From: Rhizophagus irregularis
Taxonomy: Eukaryota > Glomeromycota > Glomeromycetes > Glomerales > Glomeraceae
DNA length: 64,000 nt
Direction of reading: 5' to 3'
Assembly (NCBI RefSeq): GCF_026210795.1
Contig: NC_089443.1
Span: 558,001 to 622,000 of the forward strand
Part shown: one piece after another, positions 60,214-64,000 of the stretch
Layout of the letters: the number at the start of each line of letters is the position of its first letter
Position numbering within the stretch: position 1 is the first letter of the stretch
Translations under genes and position numbers: made by a program
The notes under the pieces: model-generated
The model's input: only the letters and a program-made list of their open reading frames with translations
What the model was told of the DNA's origin: nothing
The model's database searches: none

Positions 60214-63200
60214 ATTTATAATCCTCTGTGGCTTGATAATCTATCCAGCTACTATTTTTTGGAAGCGATGCTTAGGTTTGTCTCAGAATGATTATTGGAT
60301 AAATTTTGTAATATACGTAAAAAATTTTTATTTTTCAATTATTTTTTTTTCTTCCGTGAATAAATAATTTTTTCTTCATGAATATAATTGGAATAAATTT
60401 TTATTATTTTTACTAAAAAGGGAGCATAATATAATATAGTATGTATTTAATAATGGAATAAATTTTCTCAATGTTTTCACACCTTTTATACTACCTGATT
60501 ATTTAGATTCAGGTTATAAATGATCTTTTAGTTGCCTGATAAATCATGCACTAGTTTGCATTATGTTGCCTGTCGCTCTTGTGTGTAGAATCTATAAGAA
60601 TCTATAAGAATTAACCAGCAATGTTGCTCAAATTTTTTAAACCGATCGGGAGTGAGAATTTATAATACTCATTCAAACAAATATTATTTTGTTCAAGAAA
60701 GAAATTGAAATCTAACTCTTGTCTATGATTTCCAATAAAATATGAATAACCAAGTTCGCATATTTTATATTATATTTGTAATTTCTTTTTGACTCAACTT
60801 TCTTCTAAGTTCTGCTTTTCAATTGTATGTTTTTTTACTATATTTAACAATTTACATTAATAATTTCTGACGGATAGCAAACTTTTAGGGTTCCTTTAAA
60901 ATTAAATCTTAGATAATTTTTGAATGCTTAAGCTTTTCACTTTTTTTAGAAAGTTTAAATGATTAGGATCTTAACCCATATTTCCTGTTTAAAAATATAA
61001 TTTGAATTTTGATTTTTAAATGGTAGAATCACTTCTTTTTGGGTGTTCGATTTATTATGTTTGTTAAATCGGCAAATAAAACTTATTATAATTTTTATTC
61101 CTGAACCTGATCCATATATTTGATACACGCAGCCATCATTGAAATTCGAGTGATTGTTTAACATTAATAAGAAATTTGCCTTTTTGCTAAGAGTTGAGAC
61201 TTTGGATACAGGTATGTTTATTATGTTAGAAACAAACGGTATCATTGATTATTTGTTGTATGTTAAAAAAGAATTTGGTCAAAAAATTCCATAAAAGCTT
61301 TAAGTTTATATATACATTATATGAAGTAATAATGTATAGTGTAGGAGTGACTAACAAAATCATTTTACTGACAGATAAAAAATTTAGTATTCTGAAAACT
61401 CTTTGTAGCGATAAAATAATAAAGTTTTTTAATTTTTATTTATTATGAAAATTTTTTACTTGGCCTTAGATGACCATAACCCTAAATTTTGTTTACTGAA
61501 TTACAAGCGTAATAAAAATTCTCTATTTAAGAACGACCCGCATCTAAGACAGTATAATCTCGAAATACTGAACTTGTAGTTTGGCAAAGAAGGTAATTTT
61601 AAATTCCAGTTCTTCAAAATTCTGGCCCAAAGTTATCTAAATCATACACGTGATACCGTTAATACAAAACCTCTAGATAAAAATCAGTTATCACATTTTA
61701 CAATGTATGATGTACTAGTATTTAGTAATTCTTATGATTCAGGTTAAGCGTGATTAATTACATCAAGTTTACTATAATGGCGAAGGCAACTTAATTAGCA
61801 AGGGACGATTGGGTTGCACCAGTTGCGCCAACATCAATTGTAACACAACACTTAATGTTTTGTATTGACTTATGTAAATTAATCACGCAAAATCTATAAC
61901 ATGTCGACAAACCAAGTTTCATGTGATGCAATTTCTTAAAGGGGCTGGTACATGATGATTTTTTGATTCGTCGTGATCAGATATTTACAATCGGTGATAA
62001 AGAAAATTTCGTTTCATGATGAAATAATCGATAAAATATTGAAGTATTTATTGTATATATATATTTTTAAATTTAATTCCATAATTAATTAAGAAAATTT
62101 TTTTTTTTGCTTACAGTAGCAAATTGAAATGGTTTAGACAATAAAAGAATTTCTTATATATTATTTAATTCTTGTTATATTAATATTCAAATAAATACGT
62201 AAAGATATTCAGTATCATTAATTATATATAAAGGAATAAAAGAAATATATTAAATATGGTATTTATTTATCATGATTAGAATCAATTTACTTACTGGTCA
62301 TTTAGAGTGAATTAGCATAATTTTAAAGGTTAAATTCCTTAACTCCATCTTGCTAGATTACTATATATTGGACTTTCAAACTATATTTTTAACTTAGTTT
62401 CTATTTCAAAATAAGTGTATAAATTATAAATAGGCTTCTTCATTTATAGTTAAAGTAAATTATGCATGATATAAGTATAAATATGATCCAAAGTTTTCAT
62501 TGTTAAATTTAATATTATAATTTCATCACCGAGATTAAGCAAATAAATTATTAAATTGCAATTTATAAAATATTAAATCTACATTCTTTAATAAAATAAC
62601 AAAATACTGCTGCTATATTTACATTATGAATAATGTTGAACCGCCCGTTTAGATAATTTTTAATTTCTTAAATTGACCATTCCGAGTTCCCGATAGAAGA
62701 AAATATTTATTATCTCACGAATTAATATAAAATTTAATAATTCTATATTTGTTCTGTAAAAATTTAATTTATATTATTATTATGTAAGTTAAATCAGATG
62801 AAAACAATATTATATATTGTTAAAAGTAAAATAGTTAGTTTTACCCTTATTTCGTCCTTTTTTATTATTATTCCATTAAATATTATATTAAAATAAGTTT
62901 ATATGTATTCTTCAACCATAAAATTTGTATAACGCTTACTTACCTACGAGACAATAGAAAAATTTCAATTAATTATATAACAAATGGAATTTTCACTGTT
63001 TAACTTTACCTTTTATTGGTTTATTACTGTCTAAGACTTATTATTATATGTGTTTAAAAAAAAAAATATTATATGTAAAAAAAATTTTATATACTATACA
63101 TTATTTGATCGTAAATAGGCAAATCCTCGGTATCTGAGTTTGACTTATTTAACACAGTTCATTTTTATAGTAAATTTTTGAGTGTTTTTTAAACCTGGTC

Positions 63201-63300
63201 AAATTATGGTGCCCATCACTGGTGCAAATCGTAATAGATTTAAATGGAACCCAGAAAATTTTCATATAAATAAGGTTTAGCAAAAAAAAATTACTATTAG
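60214..63300. other. Long intergenic region
   Basis: The only frame of note is minus 61245-60955 (96 aa, IYGSGSGIKIIISFICRF). It could be a short gene fragment, but it shows no family motif. The remainder is AT-rich without recognised repeats. Confidence 0.35.
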
Positions 63301-63302
63301 CC

Positions 63303-63350
63303 TCTTTCAGGGCCGGAATTATAATAATTCCAGCCGAAAAAATTCCTGTC
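63303..63350. repeat. GGCCGGAATTAT palindromic fragment
   Basis: CAGGGCCGGAATTATAATAA with TTCCAGCC is a local inverted repeat and matches, inverted, the fragment at 49620-49655. Confidence 0.45.
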
Positions 63351-63557
63351 AAAAATTATCACAACGATCTACATGATACCTTTACATATTTACATGAGAC
63401 TTTTCCGATTTTGATAGACAAAAAAAAATTATTACGCCTAATTATTACAGTTACACTAAACGAATTGTGCGACAAATATCGGGTAATCACCATTCCGAAA
63501 ATTAATAAATTCAGTCCTATCGACTATCGTGATACGCAAATACCTTCACTTACAAAT

Positions 63558-64000
63558 ATGTCATGCTCAAGAATATTTTCAGGAGATTTGCCTGAATTAA
63601 TGAATGATATTATAAAATATTTACAGAATGATTTTTCAACATTACATTCATGTATTTTAGTTAATAGATCATGGTGTCGTTTAACAATTCCATTACTATG
63701 GGAAAATCCATTTTCTATTCCTACAAAAAATTATAATTTTATTGAAATTTACTTAAATAATTTAAATAATAAATCAAAATTAAAATTAAATAAATATAAA
63801 ATTAATAATAATTTATTACCTTCGAATACACTTTTTAACTATCCCAGTTTTATAAAGTATTTGAATACGGGGAGTATTAGTTTTTCTATTGAAAAGTGGT
63901 TTAAAACTTTAAAACCTGAAAGTAGATATTTTTTACAAGAGTCAAATACATTTTTAGAAGTTAAATTTAAAGGCTTAATTTGGATGTTACTACTTAAATT
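63558..64000 (+). CDS. F-box protein, 3' end beyond the window
   Basis: The ATG at 63558 opens a frame that runs off the window. The first 45 residues read MSCSRIFSGDLPELMNDIIK, then YLQNDFSTLHSCILVNRSWC and RLTIPLLWENPF. This is the F-box pattern (LPEL...I...L..D...L.SC.LVNRSWC.L.IP.LW) seen in fungal F-box proteins. F-box proteins recruit substrates to SCF ubiquitin ligases through Skp1. The following 100 residues are Asn/Lys/Leu rich, as is common in the large F-box families of these fungi, and leucine-rich repeats may follow outside the window. The start is supported by the F-box beginning about 10 residues in. Confidence 0.85.
   Translation, partial: MSCSRIFSGDLPELMNDIIKYLQNDFSTLHSCILVNRSWCRLTIPLLWENPFSIPTKNYNFIEIYLNNLNNKSKLKLNKYKINNNLLPSNTLFNYPSFIKYLNTGSISFSIEKWFKTLKPESRYFLQESNTFLEVKFKGLIWMLLLK

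Noticed and set aside
60955-61245. 96-codon minus-strand ORF
   Set aside because: No recognisable domain, repeat or neighbouring exon; kept only as a remark in the intergenic entry.

Overview
The window looks like nuclear DNA of an arbuscular mycorrhizal fungus of the Rhizophagus/Glomus type. The sequence is strongly AT-rich. Genes are broken by many short GT-AG introns, mostly about 55-125 bp. The coding content is dominated by tyrosine-kinase-like (TKL) kinase genes with an N-terminal CxxC zinc ribbon followed by a WTSGN motif and an EWIPY motif. There is also an F-box gene and many MITEs and decayed LINEs. The species assignment is inference from gene style; nothing in the window names it.

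Layout: 1-1110 holds relics of a kinase plus four-helix-bundle gene. 1417-3000 is a terminal-inverted-repeat element carrying a polypyrimidine minisatellite. 3211-4520 is a broken gene of unknown family. 6913-12041 (+) is an intact kinase / tandem MACPF-like / leucine-rich-repeat / coiled-coil gene. 12042-16315 is non-coding and repeat-rich. 16316-17812 (-) is a zinc-ribbon kinase. 21178-23090 is a kinase pseudogene. 24255-25815 is a 5'-truncated LINE. 26291-29104 (-) is a complete nine-exon ABCG half-transporter. 34189-37016 (+) is a two-kinase gene. 38786-45215 (+) is a ten-exon gene with a zinc ribbon, three pseudokinase domains, two MACPF-like domains and one MLKL-type four-helix bundle. 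46502-47877 is a further kinase pseudogene. 49900-59640 is mostly LINE relics, MITEs and a CACGTG-bearing inverted repeat array, plus a small two-repeat gene at 54756-55699 (-). 63558-64000 is the start of an F-box gene.

The most interesting content is the pair of kinase/MACPF-like genes. Both place two MACPF-like modules directly after a degenerate kinase domain. One then ends in leucine-rich repeats and a coiled coil. The other splices, through a phase-1 intron, into a four-helix bundle resembling the MLKL N-terminal domain, then two near-identical pseudokinases in which the DFG aspartate is replaced. Kinase-linked four-helix bundles and MACPF domains are both known membrane-permeabilising modules, so the 38786-45215 protein is a candidate for an undescribed fungal membrane-attack or regulated-cell-death protein. 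Relics at 1-1110 show that kinase plus four-helix-bundle units recur at this locus. The other kinase genes and pseudogenes show active duplication and loss of the same family.

Exon structures were assembled by eye from GT/AG sites with reading-phase agreement; every multi-exon model given as intact sums to a multiple of three. No expression or database evidence was available.
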